Source of the DNA: Arthrobacter sp. UKPF54-2
GTDB lineage: Bacteria; Actinomycetota; Actinomycetes; Actinomycetales; Micrococcaceae
DNA length: 64,000 nt
Assembly (NCBI RefSeq): GCF_007858535.1
Contig: NZ_CP040174.1
Coordinates: 868,001 to 932,000 of the forward strand
Reading direction: 5' to 3'
Numbering within the stretch: the stretch's first letter is position 1; each line of letters opens with the position of its first letter. A model generated the notes under the pieces. That model was not told the origin of the DNA. It saw only the letters and a program-made list of their open reading frames with translations, and did no database searches. Below, piece after piece: positions 18,325-27,227 of the stretch. The position numbers were made by a program, and so were the translations under genes.

Positions 18325-18789
18325 ATGCCCGCTTCCCTGCCACCCGGCCTGCCGATCGTGCCCGACGGAAACGACTCCGGAAACGACGGCGACGGCGAGC
18401 GCACCGGGAATCAGGGCGGGCCGTTCCCGATGTCCGAGGACGAGTTCGAAGCCGCGGTGGGCGACGCCCTGGACCAGATCCCGCCGGAACTGGCGAAGAC
18501 GATGAACAACGTGGCCGTCTTCATAGAGGACGACTACATCCCGCAGCATGGCGAGGACCCGGACACCGTGCTGCTGGGCCTGTACGAGGGGGTGCCGCTG
18601 ACTGAGCGGGATTCCTGGTGGGACGCCGGCTCGCTGCCGGACCGGATCACCATCTACCGCCGGCCGATCCTGGAGCTCTGCGCCTCCCGCGCGGACGTGG
18701 TCGAGGAAGTAACCGTCACCGTGGTGCATGAGATCGCGCACCACTTCGGCATCAGCGACGAGCGGCTGCACGAGCTCGGCTGGGGCTAG
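18325..18789 (+). CDS. Minimal-zincin metallopeptidase-family protein
   Basis: 154 residues. The C-terminus carries the zinc motif HEIAHHFGISDERLHELGW (HExxH at 135-139, downstream acidic residue), the hallmark of the small actinobacterial minimal gluzincin family (DUF1025). The core MSEDEFEAAVGDALDQIPPEL...VAVFIEDDYIP and GLYEGVPLTERDSWW is typical. The first ~35 residues are a Gly/Asp-rich extension, so the ATG at about 18430 (MSEDEF) may be the real start. Cytoplasmic; substrate unknown. Confidence 0.85.
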   Translation: MPASLPPGLPIVPDGNDSGNDGDGERTGNQGGPFPMSEDEFEAAVGDALDQIPPELAKTMNNVAVFIEDDYIPQHGEDPDTVLLGLYEGVPLTERDSWWDAGSLPDRITIYRRPILELCASRADVVEEVTVTVVHEIAHHFGISDERLHELGWG

Positions 18790-18818
18790 CCGGCCCCGGG
18801 GCGACTAGCCTTGGAATC

Positions 18819-19739
18819 ATGGGACACGACCACAGCCACTCGCACGGGATCACGGCGACTTCCAAGCACCGCAAACGCCTGATCGCCGTGCTGGGCATCA
18901 CCCTTGCCGTGGTCCTGATCCAGGTGGCGGGCGCCTTGATCTCCGGCTCGCTGGCCCTGCTGGCCGACGCCGGGCACATGCTCTCCGACGCAGCTGGCGT
19001 TTTCATCGCCTTGCTGGCCGCCTGGATCGCGGCGCGGCCGGCGAGCGATGCGAGGACCTACGGCTACCAGCGGGCCGAGGTCCTGGCCGCGCTGGCCAAC
19101 GCGCTGGTCCTGATCGTCATTTCCGTGGTCATCTTCACGGAGGCCATCCGGCGGCTCGGTTCGGCCCCCGAGGTGCAGACGGACGTGATGCTCTTTGCCG
19201 CCGTCCTTGGCGCGGTCGCCAACCTCGTCTCGCTGCTGATCCTGCGCGGCGCCCAGAAGGAAAGCCTCAACGTCCGCGGCGCCTACCTCGAAGTCCTCGG
19301 CGACCTGCTCGGCTCCTTCGCCGTCATTGTCGCGGCCGTGGTCATCATGGCCACCGGCTACCATGCTGCGGACACCATCGCCTCGATCGTGATCGCCCTG
19401 ATGATCCTGCCCCGGGCCTGGCACCTGCTCCGCGACGTCGTCGACGTGCTCCTCGAAGCCACCCCCAAGGGCGTGGACGTGCAGATGATCCGCGAACATA
19501 TCCTGGCCGTGGACGGTGTGGTCTCCGTGCACGACATCCACATCTGGACCATCACCTCAGGGGTGCCGGTGTTCTCCGCGCACGTGGTGGTGGAGGACGC
19601 GGCCCTCGGCGCCCGCGGGGCGGACCGGGTGCTGGACAAGCTGGTTAGCTGCCTCGGCTCGCACTTCGACACCGAGCACTGCACCTTCCAGCTCGAACCT
19701 GCCACGCACGCGGAGCACGAGGCCCACCAGCACGCCTGA
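18819..19739 (+). CDS. Cation diffusion facilitator (CzcD/ZitB-like divalent metal exporter)
   Basis: 306 residues with six spans and a C-terminal cytoplasmic domain (about 205-300). The N-terminus is His-rich (MGHDHSHSHG) and the C-terminus has further His. Span 2 carries LLADAGHMLSDAAG (HxxxD). Span 5 has YLEVLGDLLGS, so the usual His of the second HxxxD pair is Glu here. VSVHDIHIWTITSG belongs to the metal-binding C-terminal fold. A Zn/Co-type proton antiporter is likely, with some doubt on specificity because of the Glu. Confidence 0.9.
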   Translation: MGHDHSHSHGITATSKHRKRLIAVLGITLAVVLIQVAGALISGSLALLADAGHMLSDAAGVFIALLAAWIAARPASDARTYGYQRAEVLAALANALVLIVISVVIFTEAIRRLGSAPEVQTDVMLFAAVLGAVANLVSLLILRGAQKESLNVRGAYLEVLGDLLGSFAVIVAAVVIMATGYHAADTIASIVIALMILPRAWHLLRDVVDVLLEATPKGVDVQMIREHILAVDGVVSVHDIHIWTITSGVPVFSAHVVVEDAALGARGADRVLDKLVSCLGSHFDTEHCTFQLEPATHAEHEAHQHA

Positions 19740-19773
19740 CGTCCGGCGGCCACGGCGCGACACGCCGATACAA

Positions 19774-19843
19774 ATGTGACCGAATGACATCATTGTTGTT
19801 TATGTTATTGATGTGACTCCTGTTGCCAAAGTGATATTTGGCA
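19774..19843 (+). promoter_or_regulatory. AT-rich control region of the NlpC/P60 gene
   Basis: This AT-rich island contains two ATGTGAC direct repeats (19774-19780 and 19811-19817, 37 bp apart) and a 7-bp inverted repeat TGCCAAA/TTTGGCA (19824-19830, 19837-19843). Direct TGTGAC-like repeats upstream of secreted cell-wall hydrolases in actinobacteria often mark MtrA-controlled promoters. I looked for the c-di-AMP riboswitch that often precedes such genes and did not recognise it. Confidence 0.35.
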
Positions 19844-19940
19844 CGTAGCCTCGTCCGTGCTGGGCGATCCGCAGAGGGGCATGTCACCGTGCCAAAATTC
19901 CTACCTCGCTCGCGCCAGCCTGAATGCAGCGAGGTTTTCC

Positions 19941-21347
19941 ATGGTTTGGACCCGACCCGGCGGCAGGGCCGCAGCCCTGTGCACCGCCGTCGTGTTGCTG
20001 GCAACACTGTCCGCCCCCGCCCAGGCCGCTCCGGCGCCGGCGGGCTCCGTCCCGGGCGTGAGGGTGCCGGCCGCCCCGGATCTCCCCTCGCCGGAGGACA
20101 TCGCCGCGGCGAAATCCAGTGAAAGCGCGACGGCGGAGCAGGTCACCCGCATCGACCGCCTCCTGGCCGAGGCGGCCACGGCCCGGGACAACGGGCTGGC
20201 AGCCTCGCTCGCCGCCAACAACGCCTACGCCGACGCCCTGGTGGAGCTCGGGATCCGGCGGGACGCCGCCAAGCTGGCGGCCGCCAAGGCCTCCGCGGCC
20301 GAGGCCGAGCAGACCAAGGCGCGGAAGCTGATCGGCCAGCTCGCCGGGGACCTGTACCGCAACGGCGGAATGACGCCGGCCCTCGGCAGCCTGGTCAGCG
20401 GGAACGGCCAGGCCCTGCAGCAGGCCGCCACGCTTGAGGCGGTGGCCGCCGGCCGCACCCGGGCCTTCCAGTCCGCGGAGACCGCCGCCGCTGCCGCCCA
20501 GTCGGCCAAGGCCTCCGCGGCCGACGCCGACCGCGCCGCCGACGACGCTGCCCGCACTGCGGAATCGCGCAAGGCCGACGCCGAGCGGGCCAACGAGGCC
20601 CGGCAGCGGGCGGTTACCGATGCCGCGGCGCAGCGCACGGTGCTGGTGGACCAGTTGGCCACGCTGCGGAACACCACCGTGGCACTCGAGTCGGCACGGG
20701 TGGATGCCCTGGACCGGCAGCGCCAGCAGGCCCAGCTGGCGGCCGTAACGGCTCGCTCCAACCAGCTTCCGGCACCGCAGCCCGCCCGGCCCGGGCAGCC
20801 GGCGCCCGCGCCCGCGCCCGCCGTGCCTGCGCCAGCCGTCCCTGCTCCGCCGGCGCCTGCTCCCCCGGCGGCTCCCGATCGTCCCGCGCCGCCAGTCCCC
20901 GCGCCCGCGCCCGTTCCGGCGCCCGCACCGGCGCCCCCGCCCGCGCCCGCGCCCGCTCCCGCTCCCGCTCCCGGCGGTTCCAACCAGACGGCGATGTCGG
21001 TGGCGCTGGGCAAGACCGGCGCGCCGTATTTCTACCAGTACGGCGGAACCGGCGCGTACGGCTTCGACTGCTCGGGCCTGGTGCAGAACGCCTTCGCAGC
21101 GGCCGGCAAGTCCCTGCCCCGCACGGCGTCCGAGCAGTTCGCCCAGGCGCCCGTCCACGTCCCGCTTTCGCAGGCCCAGCCGGGCGACCTGCTGGTGTGG
21201 GGCTCCGCTCCGGGGTTCTACCATGTAGCCATCTACCTCGGCGGCGGACGGGTGGTTCAGGCGCTGAATGAGGATGCGGGTATCACCGTGACGGACCTCG
21301 CCGCCATGTCCGGGATGCAGCTCCACCCCGTCGCCGCCCGCTACTGA
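19941..21347 (+). CDS. Secreted NlpC/P60 peptidoglycan hydrolase (RipA-like)
   Basis: About 468 residues from the ATG at 19941. Signal peptide 1-31 (ALCTAVVLLATLSAPAQA). From about 55 to 270 there is an Ala-rich coiled coil, then a ~70-residue Pro/Ala linker encoded by low-complexity GC repeats. The NlpC/P60 domain from about 350 has the catalytic Cys377 (YGFDCSGLV) and His428 (FYHVAIYLG). The layout matches RipA-type endopeptidases that cut stem peptides during cell separation. The upstream AT-rich island (19774-19843) is the probable promoter. Confidence 0.92.
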   Translation: MVWTRPGGRAAALCTAVVLLATLSAPAQAAPAPAGSVPGVRVPAAPDLPSPEDIAAAKSSESATAEQVTRIDRLLAEAATARDNGLAASLAANNAYADALVELGIRRDAAKLAAAKASAAEAEQTKARKLIGQLAGDLYRNGGMTPALGSLVSGNGQALQQAATLEAVAAGRTRAFQSAETAAAAAQSAKASAADADRAADDAARTAESRKADAERANEARQRAVTDAAAQRTVLVDQLATLRNTTVALESARVDALDRQRQQAQLAAVTARSNQLPAPQPARPGQPAPAPAPAVPAPAVPAPPAPAPPAAPDRPAPPVPAPAPVPAPAPAPPPAPAPAPAPAPGGSNQTAMSVALGKTGAPYFYQYGGTGAYGFDCSGLVQNAFAAAGKSLPRTASEQFAQAPVHVPLSQAQPGDLLVWGSAPGFYHVAIYLGGGRVVQALNEDAGITVTDLAAMSGMQLHPVAARY

Positions 21348-21400
21348 CCCCCGGTGCTGATACCCCGTACTGAAGCCCGTACTGACGCCGGCCGGAGGAC

Positions 21401-22267
21401 CTAGGAGAGCACGTCCTTCGTGGCGAACCTGGCGTAGGCGAGCGCCCCGAACACGGCCAGGTACCCGCCCTGCAGCAGGGCGTTGGCGGCGAACGAATCC
21501 CAGACGATGGGCTGTCGCAGCAGGTCGGCGAAGTCCAGCCAGCGGTGGCTGAAAAGCCACGGGTGCAGCCACTGAAGCTGCGGCAGCGCATCCGCGACCT
21601 GGGCGACGACGGCGAGCACCACCGTGGCCGCCATCGCGCCGACGGGCACGTCCGTGAGGCTGGACATAAACAGGCCGATCGCGGAGAGTCCCACAAGGGA
21701 CACGGCCAGGTAGGCGGCGATCAGCAGCAGCCGCCCCAGGGCTTCGGCGGCGCCGATCGTGTCGCCGGAGAGCAGGGTCACGGGCCCCACCGGGAAGAGC
21801 GCCGCCCCGATGCCGGCCCCCACCAGCGCGACGGTGAGCGGGGCGGCGACGGCGAACACGACGGCGCCGGCGTACTTCACCAGCAGCAGCCGGCCCCGGC
21901 CGGCCGGGGCCGCCAGCAGGTACCGCAGGGTCCCCAGGCCCGCCTCGCCGGCGAGGGTGTCGCCGGCCACCACGCCGATCGTCAGAGGGAGGAACAGCGG
22001 AACGGCCACCAGCATCGCGGTGACGCCCACGAACAGCCCGTTCTGGCTGATCCGGTCCAGGAACGCGGGCCCGCGGCCCGGCGGCACGGCGGAGGAGAGC
22101 CGCACGGCCACGGCGATCAGCACCGGGATGGCGGCCAGGGCGAGCAGCATGGCCCAGGTCCGGCGGCGGCGGAAGAGCACGCCGAGTTCGGAACCGAGCA
22201 GGCGCAGGACGGGGGCCCTGGCCGCGGCCGGATGGACAGCTACCGACGGATCACTGGGCAACGTCAA
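21401..22267 (-). CDS. ABC-2 type transporter permease
   Basis: 288 residues, six hydrophobic segments. The start (LRLLGSELGVLFRRRRTWAMLLALAAIPVLIAVAVRL) and the TIGVVAGDTLAGEAGLGTLRYLLAAPAGRGRLLLVKYAG block are typical of ABC-2 exporters. Its ATG lies inside the end of the ATPase gene (17-bp overlap), which signals translational coupling. It forms an exporter with the ATPase at 22251-23231 and perhaps the LolA-like protein upstream. The substrate could be a lipid or drug; not shown. Confidence 0.88.
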   Translation of the reverse strand: MTLPSDPSVAVHPAAARAPVLRLLGSELGVLFRRRRTWAMLLALAAIPVLIAVAVRLSSAVPPGRGPAFLDRISQNGLFVGVTAMLVAVPLFLPLTIGVVAGDTLAGEAGLGTLRYLLAAPAGRGRLLLVKYAGAVVFAVAAPLTVALVGAGIGAALFPVGPVTLLSGDTIGAAEALGRLLLIAAYLAVSLVGLSAIGLFMSSLTDVPVGAMAATVVLAVVAQVADALPQLQWLHPWLFSHRWLDFADLLRQPIVWDSFAANALLQGGYLAVFGALAYARFATKDVLS

Positions 22268-23231
22268 ACCCCTCCCCCGTCAGCTCGACGAAGCGGTCCT
22301 CGAGGCTGCCCTGCTCCAGGGCAAAGCCGCGCACCCGGACGCCGGCCGCGACGAGGGCCTCCACCACTGCCTCCGGCGTGGGCGCACCGTCGTCGGGCTC
22401 GGCAGGCAGCGGCGCGAACAGCAACTCGCCGCCCGCTGCAGCGGTGGCGCCGTCGGCCCGCAGCCCCAGGACGGCCATCACCCGGGCGGCGTCCCCGGGG
22501 TCGGGGGTCAGCAGCCGGATCCTGGCGTGCCCGGCCCGTCGCAGCTCCGTCAGCGGGCCCTGCGCCACGAGGCGTCCGGCGCTCATGATGGCCGCGTGGG
22601 TACAGATCTGCTCCACCTCGGCGAGCAGGTGGCTGGAGACGAACACCGTGGCGCCGTCGGCCGCGAGGGAACGGACCAGGTGCCGCACCTCGCGGGTGCC
22701 CTGCGGGTCCAGGCCGTTGGTTGGCTCGTCCAGCACCAGCAGCTCCCGGGGCACCAGCAGGGCGTTCGCAATGCCGAGGCGCTGCTTCATCCCCAGCGAG
22801 TAGGCCCGGACCTTCTTGTCCGCCGCATGCCCCAGCCCCACCCGCTCGAGCGCCGTGCGCACGCGCTCGCGCCGGGTCCCTGCCGGCGCCCCCGGGTCCG
22901 CGGCGTCGAAGCGCAGCAGGTTCGCTGCCCCCGAAAGGAACGGGTAGAAGGCCGGACCCTCGACCAGGGCGCCCACCCGCGGCAGCACGGTGCGCAGCTG
23001 CCCCGGCATCTCCTCGCCAAGGACGCGCACCGAGCCGCTCGAAGCCGCGGCAAGGCCCAGCATGATGCGGATGGTGGTGGTCTTGCCCGAGCCGTTCGGG
23101 CCCAGGAACCCGAAAACGGAACCGCGCGGCACGGCCAGGTCCACGCCGTCGACCGCCAGCTGCCGGCCGAAGCGTTTGCTCAACCCCCGGGTCTCGATGC
23201 TCAGTTCGGCGGACGGCGCGACGGCGGTCAC
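22251..23231 (-). CDS. ABC transporter ATP-binding protein
   Basis: 326 residues. Walker A GPNGSGKTT (about 45-53), the signature YSLGMKQRLGIANALL, Walker B ELLVLDEPTNGLDP and the H-loop SSHLLAEVE are all intact. The C-terminal ~90 residues (RLLTPDPGDAARVMAVLGL...VEALVAAGVRVRGFALEQGSLEDRFVELTGEG) are the usual extension of CcmA/DrrA-like exporter ATPases. It sits between the LolA-like gene and the permease with short overlaps on both sides. Confidence 0.92.
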   Translation of the reverse strand: MTAVAPSAELSIETRGLSKRFGRQLAVDGVDLAVPRGSVFGFLGPNGSGKTTTIRIMLGLAAASSGSVRVLGEEMPGQLRTVLPRVGALVEGPAFYPFLSGAANLLRFDAADPGAPAGTRRERVRTALERVGLGHAADKKVRAYSLGMKQRLGIANALLVPRELLVLDEPTNGLDPQGTREVRHLVRSLAADGATVFVSSHLLAEVEQICTHAAIMSAGRLVAQGPLTELRRAGHARIRLLTPDPGDAARVMAVLGLRADGATAAAGGELLFAPLPAEPDDGAPTPEAVVEALVAAGVRVRGFALEQGSLEDRFVELTGEGFDVAQ

Positions 23232-24352
23232 CGCCCGGCGGCCGCGGCCTGGAGCCGCTCCAGCGGGACGGATCCGGCGAAGACCCGGCCGTCGTCGAGC
23301 ATCAGCACGTTCACCAGGGCGGTGGAAAGCAGCCTGCCGCCGGGCACCGGGACGCTCGCCTGGGCCAGCAGCGACGCCGCGCTGCCGGGCCCACCCTGCT
23401 GCTCCGGTGCCTTGCCGGCGGCCCCAGTCAGGGCACCTGCCGGGAGTTCGACGACGGATTCCCAGCCGGTCCCGCTGACGTGGACCTTATCCTTGTGGCC
23501 TTCCTTGGCGTTGTCCTTGGCCTTGTCATCCGGCCGGCCCTTGGTGCCGTCGGAGTTGTGGTCCGGGACCGGGATTTCCTTGACCGTGGCCCCGGGCGGC
23601 GGGCTGAACGAAAAGATTGACGGGTCCGGGGTCTCGAGCGAGAGCTTGGCGAACGCCACGCGGAACGCCGGCTCCGCCTGGCCGCGTGCCTTCACTTCGA
23701 CGCCGAGCGGCATGCCGCTCTGGCCGTCCACCGAGATCGCCACAGAGGCCAGCAGGGTGGACGAGGACCTCGGCGTGAGCATCAGCTGGTAGGCGGCGCG
23801 TCCGGCCACCTGGACATCCGTCCCGACGGAAACGTCGCTGCTCTTCTGGAGCTTCGCCAGAAGCTTTTCGGCCAGCTGGTCCGGGGCGGGCATGGATTCC
23901 CGCCCGGAACCATGGCGGGTTTTTCCACCGGCCGGGAGGACGGCATGCGCGGCCGTGTTGTCCTTGGAGTTGTAGAACCAGAGCTCGTCGCCGTGCCGGA
24001 CGACGTCGCGCTCCGCCAGCCGGTCCAGCACCTGGATGCGGGCGTTCTCCGGGCCGTCACGGTAGATCCGGGCGGTGTGCGGCCCGGTCAGCAGCTCCAG
24101 CCAGGCGGTGTCGCCGTTGGATGCTCCCGGTCCGGCCTGCGGGAGTTCCGGCAGGCCAAGGCTGGAGGTTTGGTCCAGCGTGCCGGAGAAAGGCGTGTCG
24201 CGGTGCTGGGCGATCAGCGCCAGCACCTGCTCGGGCGATTTGGCCGGCAGCGGGTCGCCCGCGCTGGCCGGCAGGGATCCCGCCAGCACCCCGGCGGCGA
24301 TCACGGCAGGAACGGTGACGGCCGGCAACCAGCGCAGCCAAGGGCGGGTCAT
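23228..24352 (-). CDS. LolA-like secreted or membrane-anchored protein with an ABC exporter
   Basis: About 374 residues from the ATG at 24352. The N-terminal hydrophobic segment (WLPAVTVPAVIAAGVLAGSLPASA) is a signal peptide or anchor. The domain from about 40 to 245 (SPEQVLALIAQHRDTPFSGTLDQTSSLGLPEL...VLDRLAERDVVRHGDELWFYNSKDNTAAHAVL...AYQLMLTPRSSSTLLASVAISVDGQSGMPLGVEVKA) follows the LolA/RseB beta-sheet pattern. A hydrophilic Lys/Asp linker comes next, and the C-terminus has VLMLDDGRVFAGSVPLERLQAA. The stop overlaps the ATPase start by 4 bp. Probably an exported lipid-binding partner of the exporter; the ligand is unknown. Confidence 0.78.
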   Translation of the reverse strand: MTRPWLRWLPAVTVPAVIAAGVLAGSLPASAGDPLPAKSPEQVLALIAQHRDTPFSGTLDQTSSLGLPELPQAGPGASNGDTAWLELLTGPHTARIYRDGPENARIQVLDRLAERDVVRHGDELWFYNSKDNTAAHAVLPAGGKTRHGSGRESMPAPDQLAEKLLAKLQKSSDVSVGTDVQVAGRAAYQLMLTPRSSSTLLASVAISVDGQSGMPLGVEVKARGQAEPAFRVAFAKLSLETPDPSIFSFSPPPGATVKEIPVPDHNSDGTKGRPDDKAKDNAKEGHKDKVHVSGTGWESVVELPAGALTGAAGKAPEQQGGPGSAASLLAQASVPVPGGRLLSTALVNVLMLDDGRVFAGSVPLERLQAAAAGR

Positions 24353-24444
24353 AGCGACCGCGCACCAACATTGCAGCTCATGAATCAACATTACGCCCGG
24401 GAACGGCCGGCATCACGGCTTCCCCTCGGATTGCTTCAACTGGG

Positions 24445-27192
24445 CTACGGCGCCGGTCCGGCCTCCGGGACCACACTGCCGTCGCCGCCGTCGACCGTGA
24501 TGCGCTGCCCGGTGGGGATCAACGTGGTGGCGTCCGGAACTCCGACCACCGCGGGGATGCCGTATTCCCGGGCGACGACGGCGCCGTGCGAGTTGGGCCC
24601 GCCCATCTCCATCACCAGCCCGCCGGCGGTGAGGAACAGCGGCGTCCAGCCCGGGTCCGTGGACGGTGCCACCAGGATCTCGCCGGGCTCCAGCCGCGCG
24701 CCCTGCGGGTCCAGGATGACGCGGGCCGCGGCGGTGACGGTGCCGGCCGACGCCGGGGTGCCGCCCAGCACCCCCGCATCCGCCCCCGTCCCGGCGGCGC
24801 GGGACCGCAGTGCTTCCGGTTCGGTGCCGTCCGAGAGCAGCACCCGCGGAATATGCCGGCGGCCCAGTTCCCGGGCATAGTCTTCACGGCGCCCCTCCAC
24901 CACCGTGTGCAGCGGCCGTCCGGCGAGGGCCTCGCGGGCCTCGACCAGGTCAAGGAAGAAGATGTCGTCGGCGTCCGTGATGCGGCCGGCCGCGGCCAGC
25001 TCCGTCCCGATGGCCTGCAGTTGTGCGCGCACCGCGGCGAGGGCCTCGACGATGTGGTACTTCGGCAGTTCCCGCAGCCCGGCGAACATCCGGGTGCGCT
25101 TCAGTGCCGCCCGCACCAGTGCCGTGCGCAGCCTGCCCCGCTGGCCCGCGGCGGCGGCCAGCCGCTGTATCTGGGCCTCGGCGTCCTGGGCCGCCTTGCG
25201 GAACTGCCGGTCCGGGGCCTGGCCGGGATCCTCCAGCCGCAGGTAGTTGGCCAGGACCCCGAGGATGTGGGCCGGGTCCTCGGACCAGCGGGGCACCCCG
25301 AGGTCTATTTCCGCCACCGCGCGGTGCCCGTAGTGGCCCAGGAATCCGGCAAGCCCGGACTGCACGACGGCGGGCAGCTCCCGGGCCTGGTAGCGGCGGG
25401 CCAGCTCCGGCACCGCCTCGGCGTCGGACCCGGCGCCCGCGAACACTGCCGCGGCGCCGGCGTCGGCCCGGATCGCCTCGGCGAGCTCCCAGAGTGCCAG
25501 GTCCATCTCGGTGGTGACGTTGTGGGGCAGCCCCCGCAGCACCTGCTGCAGCGCGCCCGGCCCGGCGCTGGTGCCCAGCAGTTTCCCGGCGGCCGCCAGC
25601 AGGGCGAAGCCCAGGGCGGGCAGCGGAAGGATGTTGGGAACCACCGGGAACAGTTCCCTGCCCAGGATGCGCTCCACGTGGTCCAGCCGCTGCACCGCGG
25701 TGGACCCTGCCGGCACCGCCAGGGCGGCCCGGAAGCGTTCGCCGAAGCGCTCTGCGCGGCGCAGCGCAGCCTCCGGCCGGACCAGGGCGCGCAGCAGCGA
25801 CTCCGGAACCCTGGCCCGGGCCGCCACCGGGACAACGTGGCGCAGCAGCCGCCACGGCGAGCGGCTGGTGACGGAGAACCGGGGGTCATCGAAAAAAGAC
25901 CGAAGCACCGGCGCGGAGCGGGCCTCCATCACGTCGAACACCCGCGGCACAAGGGCCCGTCCGACGCCGTTGCGCAGCACCGGGGTCAGGTCGAAGAACA
26001 GCCGCTGCCCGGCCGCGGCGTACGGCGCTGGGCCGTCGTGCGGGTTGGGCACCTCGAAATGCGCCGCCCGGGCTACGGACGAGGCGATCAGCCGGAATCC
26101 TGCCAGCCCCATCGGGGTCAGGGGCCGGGTCAGGCCCTGGGCCAGGCTGAAGCACAGGTAAACGCGGGTTCCGCCGGGGGCGTGCTGCCGCTCCGGCAGG
26201 GGGTAGAGCGTGGTGATGGGCCGGGACTGGGTCAGCCACGCCGCTCCGCTGTCGTCAATCGCCCATTCGAGATCCTGGGGTGCGCCGAAGTGCACCTCCG
26301 CGCGGCGGCCGAGCAGCTCCAGCGCCAGGAGGCCGGCGTCGTCGATACACGGCCGGGTGCCGGCGTCGGACTGGACAACCCGCGCGGTCCCGCCGCCGGG
26401 GAGCGGCCGGATGACCACGGCTTTGCTCCCGATCAGGCGCTCGAGGATCCGCCGGGTGGCGCTGTCGACGACGAAGTGGTCAGGATTGACCGCCCCGGAC
26501 ACGACGGCCTCGCCGAGCCCCGGACTGGCATCGATGACCGCCTCATGCCGCCTGCCGGTGACCGGGTTCGCGGTGAACAGGACCCCGGCCACGGCGGCAT
26601 CCACCATCCGCTGCACCACGACGGCGAGAGCCACGCCCGCGGGGCTGATCCCGTGGCCGGCGCGGTAGCTCACCGCGCGGTCCGTCCAGAGCGAGGCCCA
26701 GCACTGGCGGACCGCGGCCAGGACCGCCTCGATACCCACGACGTTGAGGAAGGTGTCCTGCTGGCCGGCGAAACTGGCGAACGGCAGGTCCTCGGCCGTG
26801 GCGGACGAGCGGACCGCCACGGGGACATCCGGACCCAGCGCCGCGTACGCCTCGCGGACCGCCAGGGCGACGTCGGCCGGGACGTCCGCCGCCAGGACCA
26901 GGTCCCGGGCGTACGCCGCCAGGGTTGCGAGCCCGGGAAGGTCCTCCGGAGAGGCCCCCGCCAGGGACGCGTGCACGGCGTCGAGGCCGGCGCTTTCGGT
27001 GGCCCGCCGGTAGGCCTGGGTGGTCAGGCAGAAGCCCGCCGGGACCGGCAGCCCGGCCCGGAGCAGTTCGCCGAGGTTGGCGGCCTTCCCGCCGACGTCG
27101 GCCAGCCGTTCCGCCCCGGTCCGCTCCAGGGCCAGGACGAGTCCGGGCTCCGGCTCCTGCGGCTGCGTCCCCGGAACGGATGGATGCTTCAC
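24445..27192 (-). CDS. PEP synthase-like / rifampin phosphotransferase-like dikinase
   Basis: 915 residues from the GTG at 27192, which has AGGGAGG upstream. N-terminal PPDK-type ATP-binding domain to about 340 (DVGGKAANLGELLRAGLPVPAGFCLT, VRSSATAEDLPFASFAGQQDTFLNV); a central, mostly helical domain (about 350-790) unlike that of PpsA; and a C-terminal swivelling domain with catalytic His869 in GGPNSHGAVVAREYGIPAVVG. This order matches rifampin phosphotransferase, which moves the beta-phosphate of ATP onto rifamycin; true PEP synthase has a PEP-binding barrel at the end, absent here. A genuine ppsA is also in the window. Next to a tandem Usp gene. Confidence 0.8.
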   Translation of the reverse strand: MKHPSVPGTQPQEPEPGLVLALERTGAERLADVGGKAANLGELLRAGLPVPAGFCLTTQAYRRATESAGLDAVHASLAGASPEDLPGLATLAAYARDLVLAADVPADVALAVREAYAALGPDVPVAVRSSATAEDLPFASFAGQQDTFLNVVGIEAVLAAVRQCWASLWTDRAVSYRAGHGISPAGVALAVVVQRMVDAAVAGVLFTANPVTGRRHEAVIDASPGLGEAVVSGAVNPDHFVVDSATRRILERLIGSKAVVIRPLPGGGTARVVQSDAGTRPCIDDAGLLALELLGRRAEVHFGAPQDLEWAIDDSGAAWLTQSRPITTLYPLPERQHAPGGTRVYLCFSLAQGLTRPLTPMGLAGFRLIASSVARAAHFEVPNPHDGPAPYAAAGQRLFFDLTPVLRNGVGRALVPRVFDVMEARSAPVLRSFFDDPRFSVTSRSPWRLLRHVVPVAARARVPESLLRALVRPEAALRRAERFGERFRAALAVPAGSTAVQRLDHVERILGRELFPVVPNILPLPALGFALLAAAGKLLGTSAGPGALQQVLRGLPHNVTTEMDLALWELAEAIRADAGAAAVFAGAGSDAEAVPELARRYQARELPAVVQSGLAGFLGHYGHRAVAEIDLGVPRWSEDPAHILGVLANYLRLEDPGQAPDRQFRKAAQDAEAQIQRLAAAAGQRGRLRTALVRAALKRTRMFAGLRELPKYHIVEALAAVRAQLQAIGTELAAAGRITDADDIFFLDLVEAREALAGRPLHTVVEGRREDYARELGRRHIPRVLLSDGTEPEALRSRAAGTGADAGVLGGTPASAGTVTAAARVILDPQGARLEPGEILVAPSTDPGWTPLFLTAGGLVMEMGGPNSHGAVVAREYGIPAVVGVPDATTLIPTGQRITVDGGDGSVVPEAGPAP

Positions 27193-27227
27193 CTGGCGGC
27201 CCTCCCTTGGGCGAGGAAGCGTTCGGC

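Noticed and set aside
19741..19940. Possible c-di-AMP riboswitch before the NlpC/P60 gene
   Set aside because: Such riboswitches often precede this gene type in actinobacteria, but I could not find the conserved core; only promoter-like repeats are visible.
20760..20985. Tandem repeat array in the NlpC/P60 gene
   Set aside because: It is the coding sequence of the Pro/Ala linker, in frame and typical of secreted proteins, not a mobile or CRISPR-type repeat.
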